From the NCBI GenBank assembly GCA_963995505.1, contig OZ023180.1, forward strand, positions 7,103,263-7,167,262: a stretch of DNA of 64,000 nucleotides, written 5' to 3'. The translations under genes were made by a program, and so were the position numbers. The notes beneath the pieces were generated by a model. That model worked only from the letters and a program-made list of their open reading frames with translations. It did no database searches and was not told the DNA's origin. This stretch comes from Hypericum androsaemum. Taxonomy: Eukaryota; Streptophyta; Magnoliopsida; Malpighiales; Hypericaceae. How positions within the stretch are numbered: position 1 is the first letter of the stretch; each line of letters opens with the position of its first letter. Shown one piece after another: positions 35,840 through 47,690 of the stretch.

Positions 35840-35945
35840 GAACACTGTTATGTAACAAAGAATTCGAACTTGAGACCTAGTTAAATAATAATATTGCCTC
35901 ACCAATTGGTCTAAATGCTCGTTGGTTCTTGGTAGTGATCACATG
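35840..35945 (-). repeat. Possible tRNA-derived SINE fragment
   Basis: On the minus strand TTTAGACCAATTGGTGAGG could be a box A, and AGTTCGAATTC about 40 bp later a box B, the pol III promoter spacing of plant SINEs. No full tRNA fold and no tail could be verified. 35946-36208 is unremarkable spacer. Confidence 0.3.
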
Positions 35946-36208
35946 ACCTAGTAATAAACAAGCATAAGCCATTTTTCTCAACTTGCTGAAGCTCTAAGCT
36001 CTATAGCTACATTAGAATCAACTAGCACCAATCTTGCCTATCTACATTTCCAAGCTATAGATTCAAGATTATGCATGATGCATTGTTTTAAGAATCGAAA
36101 CAGACAAAATGAAAGAATTCGTTTTGAACAAGAAAAATACGATCAAGAGTCAATAATTCTGATTGACAAATGTGTGCCCGAAGCCATTTTTCTGAACTTG
36201 CTCAAACT

Positions 36209-39125
36209 CTATAGTTCTTTAAAACTCTCAAATGTCGGGGCCTCTAAAGTGTAATGCCCGAGCCTTCCAGTTCGGTACAAATTAAGCAACTTTATAGCAA
36301 CCTGGTCGCAAGCATCGCCGCCAAGTTCCTTGGAAACTGAGAATATCTCTCTCAATACAGTGAACTGTTCATCAATTAGCTTTTGCAGATCCCTTTCATC
36401 TTGCACATCACCGTCAAAATACGAAATTGCCTCAAAGAGAGCCCCACGAACCTTTTGTACTACGCTATCCTACATAGGTAAAAAAAAAAGAATACTTTCT
36501 CATTAGAGGCAAATTCAAACCTACATATACGTTCCTCCCGTTTCCAATTTGAACTTCAATTCCCAGTTACTAAAGCAATTGTCAAAACCAACAAACATTA
36601 AGAAACAAAGGATCGCGTTCATACCTGAGTGTGGTCTGCGGGATGTTGTGTTTTCCCTCTGGCGAGCAACTCGGAACCAGTTGAACTCACTTTCCCATGA
36701 AGTGTAGATGGTCTGAGATCTTTCCCACTGAATCTCACCCATTTCTTATATTCTTCACTTAGGTTAAGAATAGCTAGAAAGTATCTAGCAAGTTCTTTTT
36801 CGCCAATGTAACAATCGACAATTGCTCCTGTTTTGGGAAACAGATTGAATGAGAAAGGACTGCTTTGAATGGAATTTGAAAATAGAAGCCCCAGTTTTCA
36901 ATTTCAAGTTGTGATAACCGCACATCCGATGTTCAACTTATATGCACGTAATTTTCAATGCCATCAGACTCTAAATACTCTAGAATATGAAACTCGTATT
37001 GTGGGAGTCACATCTTCTTAACTTTATCTTGTCACACTATGCTCTCTCAGAATCAGAACACGTTACAGCACAGAACTATTTATGTTAACCTTTTTGTTTC
37101 TTATAAGTCGACTACTTGTTATGTTGTCTACGAGAGGTCATAGATATGGCGTCAAAAACCTGTTAAGGCCAGCTTGGAGCAGACTTCAAGGTCATGTATC
37201 TCAGGAGGCAGAACACTTGGGGTGTCCAACACATAAATATTGGGATGGCTACCGATCTGTAAAGAAGATTAAATTCAGTTGAAGGAAGAAGGATAAAAAG
37301 GAATAAAAATCATCATTGCTAAAAGCCTAAAACCACTTCAACCCTCTTTCTATTTTGAGAATAGTAAAGAAAACCACTTCATCCTTTTTCTTTTTTAGAG
37401 AATAAAGAAAAGCACTTTATAACTTGTAAACTTTACAAAATATGTTCCTAGTTGAAGTCGTTTTTTCTTTTGATTCTCAGAGAAAAAGAACCACATCGCC
37501 TGAGAACAGATTTTGGGAATTCAAAAGGCAAGAAACTACACCGATTGTTTTCGATTTATGACACTATTGATACTTGGGCAAGATTGCGTTCTTTCTGCAG
37601 ACGATAATTTCTAAATCTAAGTTTGGCAATCTTTAAAGCAAGTCCTATCTCGAATTATTCATCTGTAGTTACCCATTTTCCAGAGTTCAATTTGATTAAG
37701 CACCGGCTATTGAGATTTCCAGGGGATAAAGTTGTCTAATACTCCACCCCATGGCTTCAGAAGCTGAATCTAACTCCACTGAATTTCTTAGTATCAGATT
37801 TCTTTTCTATTTATATTACTAATAAATTTGGTGAAAGTAAGAGTAGAAAAAAGATGACTCATCTTGAAGCTGTTGATATCTTTCGTCTCTCCAGGATGAG
37901 GACTTACTACGGCATGCTTCAACTTGCCTTTCTCTGACAGAAACAAAATACTTTGGTCGATTAACGATTATGGTAGAAAGAGAGTGAGAGGTTCCTCCAT
38001 TCAAGATATCAATAGAGAGGGTGGGTACCTGCAGCACTTATCCTCCCAACGTGATGCAAAGAATTAGCTAGAGCTGATTTACCAACATTTGGAACACCAA
38101 CTATCATAACCGTAGAGGTGTGACCAGAATAATCCGGCATCTTCATGCTTCTTACTTGCGCTTGTATAAAATTAAGAAGCTATAGAAGAAAATAGACAAT
38201 ATAAAAGGAAATTCTCGGAGCATGATTTGGGATCATAATCATGGTTTGAATGATGGGACCTTTTTGAAGTTGTTCATAAGGCCCTCAAAGAAATTCATTA
38301 TTGGCACTTCAATAGCTAGATGTTCTCTTCGTAGATAAGCTATGTATCCGCGATGCTGGTGTAAGATTCATTAAAGAGCATTTCAATACTTCTTTATTTA
38401 ATAAGAAATGCTGTTTAACAGAATTGGTCCTATGATAAAGAAGAAATCAGGTAAACAAAGAAGAAAATGAAAGATGGAGCAATATTAGCTCCAGTCAGTA
38501 ACCAAAGGGGGTCTAGACCAGCAAAATGAATGAATTTAACAAGATAATTTTGCGGTGAGAGCTTAGAGAATTTGCTTTTTTTTACCTGTTTGACACTGTC
38601 TTTGTTATGAGAATTGACCCCGCAACAAGCACATCCTCGACCCTCAAAGTACCTCATCCAATCCTACAATACAAAATCCGAAGATTCAAAACGTCTGGAT
38701 TGACGGAAACAGATGAAAGCAAAAAGGGACAGACAGTAAAACCTTGAGCTGGGACCGATTCGCCAGGTCCGTCTTATTCAAGACCACAATGCGTCGGGCG
38801 GAAGAATCCGCACACCCCCTCAACAGCAGGCACTCGGACGACATCGGAATCTAAGCTATCAAACAAACATCGAAACGTCAGCCCACGAGAACATCGATCC
38901 GGTTTGGGCATTTCATCAAACAGTTGGTGTACAAACCCTGGCGTCTCTGACTTCCAAGACAAAGTCAACCATCGGGATCCGCTCCGAGACGGCGCGGGAG
39001 GCGGCGGCCATCAACGGGGTGTAGTACCACCACCCTTTGCCTCTAGCCTTCTCCGCTGCCGTTTTGGCCATTCTCTTCCCTATCCCCTCCGCGATTCTGG
39101 TAATCACGTCTCCTAGAGCAACCAT
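36209..39125 (-). CDS. DAR/YlqF-type circularly permuted GTPase (DAR GTPase 2-like), 385 aa, possibly impaired
   Basis: Ribosome-assembly-type GTPase of the MTG1/YlqF group, probably mitochondrial. Exons on the minus strand: 39125-38937, 38850-38743, 38663-38586, 38179-38029, 37933-37863, 37256-37160, 36827-36625, 36469-36209. Phases close to 1158 nt. Domain order is permuted as in the family: VDFVLEVRDAR (DAR motif, 53-63), G4 NKTD (in VVLNKTDLA), G1 GVPNVGKS, then G3. The family has DTPG at G3; here it is DTPS (GGT to AGT in exon 6). The exon 5 donor reads AAG|ATGAGT where GTGAGT is expected, while the next acceptor is a normal TTTACAG; read-through meets a stop about 22 codons on. All other junctions are GT-AG. 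The C-terminal part (EEYKKWVRFSGKDLRP, KLLNLYRTGRLGHYTLE) is intact. Either a working gene with an odd splice site or an early pseudogene. Confidence 0.85.
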
Positions 39126-39265
39126 CTCGCGGGATACAGGCCCAGGGTTTACCCGCGCGATCTCGTTTTATTCAAACGGCATAATTAAAACTTGAATTTA
39201 TAATTTCGGATTCGAATTTATAACTTTTTTCCCGAGCTGATTTAGCGGCCCGTTCTTATAAATTA

Positions 39266-39993
39266 GGACAAAATTCACATAAGTACCATGTAGTGTATTC
39301 TTTGGGTACGGTACCTTGTGATTTAAAAATGATAGAATCGATCAAACTTATTTCAATTTTTTTTCTTAAGTCTACCTAGCCCATTTCATCTTTTTTTTGG
39401 GTCAAAACGACGTCGTCTGGGCGCTTACGTGGACTGCCACATGATTTTGACCCGGATTAAATTATTGCTGATGTGGCAATGCGTAAATTATCATTTTAGT
39501 ACATAATTTGTTTATAATTTTTCAAAAAACTCTTATCCACCCCTCTCTCATTCTCTCGCTTCGTTCATCTTCAACCTCCCATCTCCCAAGCTTCCTCATC
39601 TTCAACCTCCACTCGACAAACGAAACACCCAATATCAAACACCCAAAATCCAGAAAATTCAATTTCCCATCTTAACCAAATCACACGACAATGGGACCCA
39701 AATAAAAAAATTAGTTCTTGTTGGCCTTCTTGTTAAGACCAATCGATTCAAAATCATCTTTCACAAGAACTAATCGATTTAAAAAAAAACCCAAGAACCA
39801 CCTCGGGGGACCACCGTCGAGGCGCTAGACGAATTCGATGGACTCCTCCAAGTAGTCCCTGAAACTTGTCCTTATGTTCTCCAACTCAACCCCCTCCAAG
39901 CCAACTGATATCAGAAGATTCTATCGTTTTTAAACCGCAAGATATCCAAGTAAAAATCGGGGTTACCTCCGAATATTAAAATAAACTTTTTCC
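39266..39993. mobile_element. Diverged relative of the Pack-MULE (728 bp)
   Basis: The left end (GGACAAAATTCACATAAGTACC) and right end (AATAAACTTTTTCC) align with the ends of 31245-32585. So do the internal landmarks, namely a GTGATTTAAAA / TTTTTAAACCGCAAG pair and ATCAAACTTATTTCAATT. Flanking 9-mers TATAAATTA (39257-39265) and GATAAATTA (39994-40002) match at eight of nine. The interior has C/T-rich sequence (39540-39660) with no recognisable captured gene. Confidence 0.7.
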
Positions 39994-40002
39994 GATAAAT
40001 TA

Positions 40003-41496
40003 TAGGTAACAACTACGATAAATATGGAAAATCTAAATGCTTATAAAATTTTTTTGTAGTTATTGCGTGGCTTACAAAAAAGATCAAAATTATTTTTTCT
40101 TAATTATTATGATTGTCAGTGGTTTAGAATATGATAAGTACGAGTTAAAACTAATGCAATCATAAACAATATAATACGCTAAACATCTTATTAAACACAA
40201 TCCATGGTAAATAATCCCAAATCGTCAAATAATATCTGGTCTAACGATACAAACTATATAATAATTTACTTGTCGAAGATTCGGTGTTCAAATTCTGAGA
40301 AAGTGTAATTTATTAATGTAAAAAAATTAAACTAAAAAAATAGGAATGATTCAACGTAGTAAACACATCATCTACGGCGGAATTCTTTGTCATTGAAAAA
40401 TCTATGCATAAACCTATTGTGTTTAATTGACTCCTCAATACCCACTGAATGCAACAATCAAGAACGCAACGCAGAGGAGAAAGTTCTCCTCATCAGATAG
40501 CGCCTCTCTTCCCTGCAAAAGCTGGTAGCAACTGATGACAGTCCATATCCGGTTTAGCTTCCGTGTGTAGATAATTTAACCAGGCAAAATACTTGTTGAT
40601 TCACAAACCCTTCTCTTTGTAGATTACACGAAGCTCATGAAAGTCGCTGTTCCTACCTCTGGGCACATCATAGTCCAGCATCTGCAGGTAGGTCAGAGGA
40701 CAAAAGGAAAGATTAATTAATACCACTTCGCCATTTTGTGTTTTTGTCTTCAAAAAACTGATGTGCTCTTGTATTTTTTCCTTTGAAAATTGATGGGCTG
40801 TTTATCTTTCATGATGTGCCGTTGTACCTTCAGGTAAGATTAACGACACATCACATCAAATTTTTGTTTTTCTAAATTGATGACCCGTTGCATTTTTTGA
40901 CATTGAAACTAATACGCTTTGATGTGCCGTTGTATTCCAGGAAAGGCAAAGATGGCAATCTTGTTTTCTTGTTGCTTTTACAAATCTGTCATTAAAAACC
41001 CCAGCAACACCAATCCAGACCCAAAAAAAATGTTAGACAATCCTAAAAACCAGGAGTCCAATTTGTAACTTGTTGGGTTTGTAAGACCATGTTGGGGCGA
41101 TATAGCCTACATCCCAAAAATGCTCGCTTGGTTACTAAACTAGAGAATGATTTAACTTGAGAATCAAGTTTAGTACGTCGAATTAGTTTCCGAAACTAAT
41201 TTTCTATACTAAGTTTTTTATTGATACCGCCTAATATCCGAATAACTACTGTGCAAAATTCTTCCAACAAGTATTCAATACCATTTCGTCCAGAATGACT
41301 CGAAGACTCTATTGGTTTAGCTTCAGCAATAAACATTCATGTCTATCAAATGAATAACTCTGTTAGCACATCACAAGTTGCAAATAGGCAAAAACAAGAA
41401 CAAACAAAAGGGCCTGACAGTTCTCCCGATAGTTCTCCTGATAGTGCTCAATATAAAAGATTCACGAAAAAGTACAAACAATGAGCAAAACTACAA
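40003..41496. other. Intergenic, no gene recognised
   Basis: AT-rich. 40740-40960 repeats TGATGTGCCGTTGTA-like strings about three times at irregular spacing. No reading frame with a domain. The far end (41340-41496) is probably the 3' UTR of the L6 gene on the minus strand. Confidence 0.4.
40235..40330 (+). repeat. Possible tRNA-derived SINE fragment
   Basis: TGGTCTAACGATAC as a weak box A, GGTGTTCAAATTCT as box B about 50 bp downstream, then an A-rich stretch. Only suggestive. Confidence 0.3.
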
Positions 41497-43357
41497 TTAC
41501 TTCTTCTTCCCTGCTTTCCCCTCCTTCAACTTTATGTACTCATTCGCGTACCTAATACCCTTTCCTTTGTACGGCTCCGGGGGCCTCCACTTTCTGATCG
41601 TTGCAGCAAACCGTCCGATGTTGCTCTTGTCGTATCCGCGGATGGTGATCTTGGTATTCTCTTCCACCTTAACCTGCAAGTCACTGGGAATTGGCATCCT
41701 AACTGGATGAGAGAAACCAAGATTGAGCACCAAGTCGGTCCCTTCAACGGTTGCACGATAACCCACACCGATTAGTTGGAGTGTCTTTTCAAACCCCGCG
41801 GAAACTCCAACTATCATGTTGTTGGTAAGTGTCCTGAGTAGGATACAATTGGACGAAGATGTGTCATCTCACGGGAGCAAAATGACATTACATGGCAAAT
41901 AAGCTCGTATATGGTTGTCCTACAACCCATTGGCGAAACTTGTTTATCTCTTCCAAGCATACAGGAAAACAAACTTACCGAACAGAAAGAGTAGTCTTTG
42001 ATAGTACCGGGGAATGACTGAAAAAACCTGTGCACAAGTACTATCTAGTTTCCCAAAACTTCGCAAATGTCTAAGCTGGTCGTTAATTATCATTGCCATA
42101 AATCAAGTGAACTCATATATCTTTTTCAGCATCTGAGAGTCCTAGATCAAAGGAAAGTATAATATGACTTGTCTATTAACATGAGATACTCACCACCCTA
42201 CTAGAAAATTGAAGGTCAGCAAAGGGATAGGAGATCTTCCAAACACAAAAAGACCCAACAACTATATTTTGTTGGAATTTTTAATGCAGCTCCTTTAATG
42301 TCTGAGAATAAGGTGATTCTGAAGCACAAGAACTAGATGAACCACACAAGATTTTGAGAACTTTTACTTCTCCGTATAACTGATGTACAAAAATATTGTT
42401 TTATTCAGCTTAAATATTCAGACAATATGGCTTTCTTACCTCCATTGTCCAAGAGACAGATTGATCTCAGGATTAAACGATATCTGAAAGTAATCCACAC
42501 AGTAGATGGTGTGCACGAATGAAGCCTCACATAGAACATTAAGATAACAAAAGGACTTAGATGCGAGGAAACTAAGATATCAAACACGAGAAGTTACCTA
42601 AAAAGTCCATGCATCTGGCTGGCCCTTTTAGTATCCATTGCTCTACTGACACGAATAATCCCATCTTCATCTCTCTCAGTCTTAACCTCCTGCGGGTAAG
42701 TCATCGACATTTCCCCCAAAGGACCCTTTACGTGCAAGTCTTGGCCAGTCAGTGTTATTGCTACATTGGATGGGACGGGAATTGGCTGCTTCCCTATCCT
42801 CGACTCTTTGCACTGTATAGTATTTCCAGAGAATCTGACTCGACTTGGAGCAACAATAGGCGAGCAGATTCCAATTCTCCGGCTCAAAAATGCAGGTCTC
42901 AGATTGCTGAAACGCAACGCAACACCACGAGTTCAGACTAGTACAAATGCAATTCCCTTGACAATAATTCGGTACTCCCAACTGAGCACAAACATAGGAA
43001 TTCCCGAATACCACTTCACAATGTATTTCCAATTCGATTAAAATAAACCGAGCCCAATGCAATTCTACTCTACACATATAACGTACCAAACAAAACCAGC
43101 AAATAATGAATAATTTCGAGACTAAGCAACAATTCCCCAACATTTCCTCCACCCATAGAGCCAGAGGAAAGGAACCCAAAAGTAAAATCCAACATTTGGA
43201 AAAACCCATGAAAAAAGATGGGTACTTGAAAGCAAAAGAGCCAATTCCAGGGTCTCCCCAGACGCCCAATGACTAATAAGCAAGAGACAGAGAGTGGGGG
43301 AGGGGTAGGAATGTAATTAAACCTGGTTTGGAAAGAAGAGGTGATTGGAGAAGCCAT
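41497..43357 (-). CDS. RPL6: Plastid (bacterial-type) 50S ribosomal protein L6, 226 aa, three exons
   Basis: L6 binds 23S rRNA near the factor-binding site of the large subunit; this form serves chloroplast ribosomes. Exons on the minus strand: 43357-43323, 42906-42598, 41833-41497 (GT-AG borders, 681 nt). The first about 45 residues ([32 protein letters not shown]) are Ser/Arg-rich and uncharged-acid-poor, a plastid transit peptide. Mature sequence starts about [12 protein letters not shown], continues with the first L6 fold ([13 protein letters not shown]), the helix [20 protein letters not shown] spanning exons 2 and 3, then the second fold with [10 protein letters not shown] and the L6 signature region LGFSHPV...[19 protein letters not shown], and the basic tail AGKKK. 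Length agrees with plastid L6. No sign of damage. Confidence 0.95.
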
Positions 43358-43869
43358 TGACGCGAGCTTGCTTGTGTCCCAACCGCACTACTCTACCATT
43401 ACCAAGAAAGAAACCAATGTAGAAGCGCTCTGTGTTCTTCTGTACTAGGCTATCACCAGTTGAAGGGAGGAAAAAGACGCCGTTATCTGTTAAACCCAAC
43501 CCCCATTGGAATTGACTTAACTACCCTTTCTGGATCCTCTAATGGGCCATCTTCTCTTGTTTGGGCTTCCTACTGGCCTTATTGTGTACTACGGGAATAT
43601 TCTTATGGGCCCATAAGAAAGATAGCAAAATTTCGGAAATTATTTCTATTTGACACTATTTTTTTGGAAAAGCACACTTTAGTATCTTATGATATCGTAT
43701 TTTTCGTGATAGAAACGTGTAGTTTAAAATTTATCAATCAAATTCAAGTTCTTTGAAAACTTATCACGCTACGGTCTTGCTCATATTTGGGCGACTTCCG
43801 AACCTAGCTTGACGACCACGTCATTAAAACATGTGTGTTTTGGCGCTTTACATCCGCATGACGGCCCCT
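43358..43869. other. Upstream region of RPL6 and a truncated MULE-like end
   Basis: 43358-43640 is the probable RPL6 promoter, with no clear TATA. 43655-43745 (GGAAAAGCACACTTTAGTATC, GTGTAGTTTAAAATTTATCA) resembles one terminal repeat of the 31245-32585 family without its partner, so it is likely a truncated copy cut by the element at 43879. Confidence 0.45.
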
Positions 43870-44924
43870 TATAAAATTGGGATAAAGACACTTTAGTACA
43901 TTGTATTATGTGAATAGACACTTTGCACCCATGTTATAGAAATAGACATTTTAGTACCTTTTATTATGTGAAATAGACACTTAGGACTTTGTTCTAGTAT
44001 GAAATCTGACTTTTGTTGACGTAGCAATGATGACATGACTTTGACTTGCTGACATGACACAAATAGATGATGTGTCAAGTAATATTACTAAAAAATTACA
44101 AAATTACCCTTATGCTAAAAATTAAAAAAAATTAATATTACGAAAAAGTATTATCTTCTTCGCCGTTATCTTCTTCCATCGCTAACCCTACTTAGTTCCC
44201 TCCCCCCACCTCCTCCCCAACAACCACCGTAATTAAAACACAAACTAAGTTCAATTGATGTGTAAGAATTAAAACAAATCAAAGAATTACCCAAACATAA
44301 AAAAGAACAAATTACCCAAGAAAACAAACCAAGTTTTTTTTGAAAGAGGAAAACAAACCAAGTTCAGAAATTAAAAAATTGAGTAAAACCAAATAGCAAT
44401 GTGGTGTTGTTGGAGTGCAAAAATAACTTGTTGGGAGCTCAGGGTCGACTAAGGCAATCATCGAGGTACCTGTACTTAGATGTCAACTTGCTTTGGCTGG
44501 GTATACTTAAGGCAGCCTGGCTACCCTCATCCTCAATTCAGCTTGGGTACTATCAGCCTCATTCTTGGCTTAGGTTACCCTCAACTTCAAGTTAGATTGG
44601 GTATCGTCGGTCTCAAGCTAGCTTGGGTGTCCTCAGCCTCAAGTCAATTTGGACACCCTCAGCCTCAAGTTAGGTTGAGTTCTCTTAAGGCAAGCAGGCC
44701 TCCCTTAGGTCAGGTCGAGCAATTGGAGAGAATGAGAGGACCTTCTTAACACATGTCAAGTTGGACTTCCTTAGTCTCTTTGAGGAGTACCCATACTTGG
44801 TAGATTGACCGTAACGCTCAACCCGGACCTCAGAATTGTTGACGGGCAAAATAATTTACAAGGTTGGGGCTTCGAGTATGGGAGTTAGGTGCGTGATTGA
44901 CTTCACAAGCTCGAGAAGGTAAGA

Positions 44925-45130
44925 CCGAATGGAGTGTTTATTCTCCTAAAGCGAGTGAGGCGCCAACTCTATGAAGGCAAGCGCGACACTAGCTAAACCC
45001 GGTGCCAACCGAGTGGAGGCAAGCCCGGTGCTAGTTAAGCTCGGCGCCAACCGAGTGAGGGTGAACTCGGCGCCAACTGAGTGCAACTAAAATCGGCGCC
45101 AAGTAAACCCGGCGCCAGGTGGATGAAAGG
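44925..45130 (+). repeat. Short tandem repeats (GGCGCCAAC-type) in the solo LTR
   Basis: About seven irregular units of 25-35 bp built on CGGCGCCAACTGAGTG / CCCGGTGCTAG. They have GGCGCC cores and are GC-rich compared with the surroundings. Confidence 0.65.
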
Positions 45131-45184
45131 AAACCCGACACCAAGTGAAGGTGGTTGAAGGAGCTTCGGCTATCTGCAGTAAAG

Positions 45185-45680
45185 TGGCCATAACTTGTGA
45201 CTCGGATCTCAGATTAAGGTGATTCTTGAGCCTATGGAAAGATAATAGATAAGCACAACTTTGTAGTTTATCACTTGTTCCGATTAAGAGTATAAGGAAG
45301 TCTAAAATTGGCGCCAAGTGCGAGCAGCAGACCCGACACTGAGTGGAGGGAGGAAATCCGGTGCCTGGTCATATCTTTGGGTTCGAGTGTCAGATTAAGG
45401 TGATTCAAGTGGCCATATGATACTAAGACATAGAGGGACAACTTCTTAGTTCATCACCTTTGTCAATTCAGAATGGAAGGATGTCTAAAACTTGTGCCAA
45501 GTGTAGGCAGCAAACCTGGCGCTAAGTGGAGTAAGCAAATTCGGTGCCAGGTCATATCTTTTGACTCGAATCTCGGATGGAGGCGATTCAAGTTGCTGTG
45601 AATATAAGACATAGAGCTACAACTTTGTAGTTTATAACTTTTTTAAATTCGGAACACAAGAATGTCAAAAAGCCATTTGA
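45185..45680 (-). repeat. Three tandem copies of the 175-183-bp module, inside the solo LTR
   Basis: Equivalent points (TCAGATTAAGGTGATTC or TCGGATGGAGGCGATTC) fall at 45209, 45390 and 45573, giving periods of 181 and 183. Each copy has CTACAACTTTGTAGTTTAT-like and GAATGTCAAAAA-like parts in the order of the reverse complement of the module at 35041-35625. Copies are separated by GGCGCCAAGTG-type linker. Confidence 0.75.
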
Positions 45681-46103
45681 AGCAGATGAAGTACCTATTG
45701 AAGGCACCTAAGTGCGGCATCAGTTAAGGACACCAAGTGGGGCACCGGCTGCCCTTAGTTCAAGTAGGGAGCAGGTTTCCCTATCACTTCAGGTGGGGCA
45801 CCGGTCTCTCGAGGTCGAATACGGCGCCCAGCGTGAGGTGGTACATGGTTGTGTACTTTCGAAGAGGTCGAATGAAGGCGGACTCTTGAGGAAGTCGAAG
45901 GACTCTAAAAGATTGAGGACGGTGGAACTCTAAGAGTCAGAAGAAAGAACTCCGAGTCGGATAAGGATAAGCCTTATCACGAGGAGGATAAGGATAAGCG
46001 ATGGCCAGGGACGGATGAGGATGAGCATTGACAGATGAGTTTGGAGTGTTCGAGGTCGACTACAACACAGACTCTAAGGAAGGCAGGGTCAGTCTACCTC
46101 ATC

Positions 46104-46110
46104 TATATAA
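46104..46110 (+). promoter_or_regulatory. TATA box of the solo LTR
   Basis: TATATAA, about 200 bp before the LTR end. It probably marks the U3/R border region. Confidence 0.55.
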
Positions 46111-47414
46111 GCAGGGCTCATTGTCAAGGCAAGACATCATCGACAAATCATACACAAAATACCTCTTCAAGTTTTGACTTTTATCTTAGTTTAGTTTAGG
46201 TTAGCTAGTCTCGGCTTCGGCCAACCTTGTTACCTTCGGCGTTAGACCGACCTTGAGACGAGTACTCCAGGCCGTCACGAGTTCGATCGACGTTCTCGCA
46301 CATTTTTATCCCAACAGGTGTACACCAAGATTAGAAACTGGCAAGTTGTGCAATTGGTCCCGTAAATCTAGCCCTGCTTCATTTGTTGGGGTGGGAGAGG
46401 GGAGATTAGAAAATGGCAAGTTGTGCGATTGGTCTCGTAAACAAAGTCCAATTAATTTTTTAAATCTTTAGCATAAGGGTATTTTTGTAATTTTTAGTAA
46501 TATTACTTGACATATTATCTATTTGTACCGTGTGAGCAAGTCGAAGCCATGTCATCATTCTCACATCAGCAAAAGTCAAAGCTCATATTAGAAGAGGGTT
46601 TTAAGCGTCTATTTCACAAAATAAAGGGTACTAAAGTGTCTATTTTCATAACAAAGGGTGCAAAGTGTCTATTTCACATAATACAGAGTACTAAAATATC
46701 TTTATCCCTATAAAATTATATATCTTGAACAAGTCAAACATAAGAAGGGAAGACTAAAAAAGAACAAATATGGATGACATAAATACCCATACTCTGTGTG
46801 TCGGACCCTACCCTTACCTTATGAGTCGAGGGTATGTTGACTTTGACTGGGTCTAGGGTAGGACATAGGTATGAGTCCATGTTTATATGTAGGGTCTAGG
46901 GTAGGGTACGAATCAATAGGATTTATACCCCCACCCTTACCATTTTACCTTGGTTTAGACCCCGCCCTAGTTAAACCCTAGTTAGAATCTAATTAACTCC
47001 TATTAATAATATATATCTTGTTATGTTTAACTTTAAGTGAGTGATATTAACATTAAAACTTGAATGAAATTGGCTTTTTATTGGAAAGAAAGAATCAGCT
47101 TTTTATATATTTTTTTATTCAATTATTTATGTACTTGAAACTTGGCCTGGATTGGGTATAGGTAGTCAAATCATGTACCAAACGGAAAAGGACAAGACAG
47201 TCAAAAAAGAGGGAAAAGAGATGGTGATAGCTAGAGAGAGGGAATGATAACTTGCATGTGATGACAGCTGGTGAGAGAAGGGATGAGATGCACGGGTCTC
47301 ACCTTTACTTTTTTTAATCTTTAAATCAAATTGGTATATTATAATTTAACAAATCAAACTGATATATTATTTAAATAAATTTTTTATTATAAGTATTAAT
47401 TAATATTATCATAA

Positions 47415-47690
47415 CTAGACATGCCATTTTACGTAAGCGAGCATACCATTTTACGTAACTAGGCATGTCATTTAGTCATAATCGGATCTGCCATTTGATT
47501 AATTATTTAATTAATTATATTTTATTCAACATTAATCTGACATGCTATTTGACATAATCTTGTCATGCCATTTCATATAACGTGTACATGCCATTTGACA
47601 TAACTTGGAAATACCATTTGACATAACATGTGCATGTCATTTGATATAACATGAGCATGCCATTTGACATAAGATGGGCTTGTAACTCGA
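47415..47690 (+). repeat. Tandem array of CATGCCATTTGACATAAC-type units (about 28-30 bp)
   Basis: About nine degenerate units, interrupted near 47500-47530 by an AT-rich insertion. The right half (47555-47680) is the most regular. Confidence 0.75.

Larger units (their letters stand above)
44408..46316 (+). mobile_element. Solo LTR (1909 bp) nested in the MULE, with 5-bp duplication
   Basis: It starts TGTTGGAG and ends CCCAACA, a TG..CA inverted terminus. GGTGT occurs directly before (44403-44407) and directly after (46317-46321). A TATA box (46104-46110), a compact leader and a GTTCGATCGACGTTCTCGCA-type U5 end suggest a Ty3/gypsy LTR read on the plus strand. No retroelement coding lies within the MULE, so the interior was lost by LTR-LTR recombination. 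The LTR contains two tandem arrays (44925-45130 and 45185-45680). Confidence 0.85.
43879..46708. mobile_element. MULE with about 245-bp inverted repeats and perfect 9-bp duplication; hosts a solo LTR
   Basis: The ends GGGATAAAGACACTTTAG / GGGATAAAGATATTTTAG open inverted repeats alignable for about 245 bp (to about 44125 on the left and 46465 on the right), including GTATTATGTGAA and GACACTTTGCACCC. TATAAAATT is found exactly at 43870-43878 and 46709-46717. Without the nested LTR (44408-46316) the element is only about 0.9 kb, and no transposase is present. A small direct repeat (GGCAAGTTGTGC twice, 46330-46440) lies in its right interior. Confidence 0.85.

Noticed and set aside
40598..40690. 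Minus-strand stretch LDYDVPRGRNSDFHELRVIYKE looked like a coding exon, its first part (MLDYDVP) like farnesyl diphosphate synthase.
   Set aside because: Only about seven to nine residues fit, the following sequence does not, and no neighbouring exons of that gene are visible.
47415..47690. The regular 28-30-bp array was considered as a CRISPR-like array.
   Set aside because: Units are contiguous and degenerate without unique spacers, and the DNA is plant nuclear.
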